64,000 nt of DNA, taken from the NCBI GenBank assembly GCA_016110215.1, contig JADWQD010000005.1, positions 2,046,001 through 2,110,000 of the forward strand. Reading direction: 5' to 3'. Source of the DNA: Capronia americana (lineage: Eukaryota > Ascomycota > Eurotiomycetes > Chaetothyriales > Herpotrichiellaceae). Within the stretch, counting starts at the first letter, position 1. Every line of letters starts with the position of its first letter. The translations under genes and the position numbers were made by a program. Positions 63,640 through 64,000 of the stretch are shown piece by piece. The notes under the pieces were generated by a model, which was not told the origin of the DNA, ran no database searches, and saw nothing but the letters and a program-made list of their open reading frames with translations.

Positions 63640-64000
63640 TTATGGCTTCTCCATCCGCTCCTGCCTTAAATGGCCCCCTTGCTGCTTCATCTCTTTCAGA
63701 ATCTCCTTTCGCCGCACCCTGTCTGACGCGGCAGCCCGATCTCCAAACACCTGGTCCATATCCTCGAGACTCCGGCCGCGAGTTTCCGGAACACAGAACC
63801 ATGTCCACAGGAAACTCAAGGCGCAGAAGACTGCGAAGAAGGTGTAGGCCCCGAAACCTCGAGTATTCTGCACCAGCGGCGGAGTGATCAGCCCGATGAT
63901 GAAATTGTTCAGCCAGTTGCTGCATGTACTCCACGCCACGCCTTTTGCTCGAAGGAAGCTTGGGAAGATCTCCGAGGGCATTGCCCAGGGGACTGGACCC
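63640..64000 (-). CDS. MFS sugar transporter, C-terminal part
   Basis: The 3' end of a gene that starts beyond the right edge. The visible 119 codons begin GPVPWAMPSEIFPSFLRAKG, the conserved loop after TM10 of the sugar porter family, then TM11 (WLNNFIIGLITPPLV), TM12 (YTFFAVFCALSFLWTWFCVPET) and the family end signature PETRGRSLEDMDQVFG. A charged C-terminal tail ends ERMEKP. The substrate (hexose, quinate or other) cannot be told from this part. Confidence 0.9.
   Translation of the reverse strand, partial: GPVPWAMPSEIFPSFLRAKGVAWSTCSNWLNNFIIGLITPPLVQNTRGFGAYTFFAVFCALSFLWTWFCVPETRGRSLEDMDQVFGDRAAASDRVRRKEILKEMKQQGGHLRQERMEKP

Noticed and set aside
1..64000. tRNA genes, CRISPR arrays and intact transposons
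   Set aside because: Read-through for T-arm-like GGTTCGA contexts, regular short repeats and transposase or reverse-transcriptase motifs gave nothing convincing; a covariance-model search would be decisive for RNA genes.

Overview
The window is nuclear DNA of a filamentous ascomycete (Pezizomycotina). Genes are separated by short spacers and carry 47-135 nt introns with GT-AG ends and CTAAC/CTGAC-like branch sites. The content is typical of the group: HET proteins, a NACHT-ankyrin STAND protein, a Clr5-domain protein, a Zn2Cys6 regulator, Dal5-type transporters and the Golgi/ER Dsc E3 ligase. Class cannot be fixed from sequence alone; Dothideomycetes is only a guess. For every multi-exon model below I chose splice sites by hand and checked that summed exon lengths are a multiple of three.

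Left part (1-10.8 kb): a compact cluster resembling secondary-metabolite tailoring or xenobiotic degradation. It holds a Dal5-family MFS transporter, a pisatin-demethylase-like P450, a flavin monooxygenase, a type-B carboxylesterase and an Old Yellow Enzyme reductase, plus an unrecognised small gene. No backbone synthase lies in the window. The regulatory intergenic regions of this cluster contain two or three copies of one 12-bp box, consensus CAARAGTGGGAT, which I noticed only once (partially) elsewhere. This is the main finding.

Middle left (11-28 kb): a HET gene, an Aim9-like kinase-fold gene whose presequence region is tandemly duplicated, and a second small unit made of a Zn2Cys6 regulator, an FMN 2-hydroxy-acid oxidase and a divergent MFS transporter. 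Then come a truncated enoyl-CoA hydratase relic and a secreted carboxylesterase.

Middle (28-45 kb): a six-exon NACHT-ankyrin gene with a 25-nt exon carrying the P-loop and a GC-AG intron, mitochondrial IF3, a Zrg17-like zinc transporter, Dsc1, a GH3 beta-glucosidase, a MOSC-reductase-ferredoxin fusion and an epoxide-hydrolase-like enzyme.

Right (45-64 kb): an ankyrin-type gene, a Clr5 gene, a large HET gene, a two-TM conserved protein and DUG3. A mitochondrial block follows (MGM1, MRP17/bS6m, GCV3 and a presequence protein built of exact 31-residue repeats), then a zinc alcohol dehydrogenase and the 3' end of a sugar transporter running off the right edge. No tRNA, rRNA, CRISPR or intact transposon was seen.
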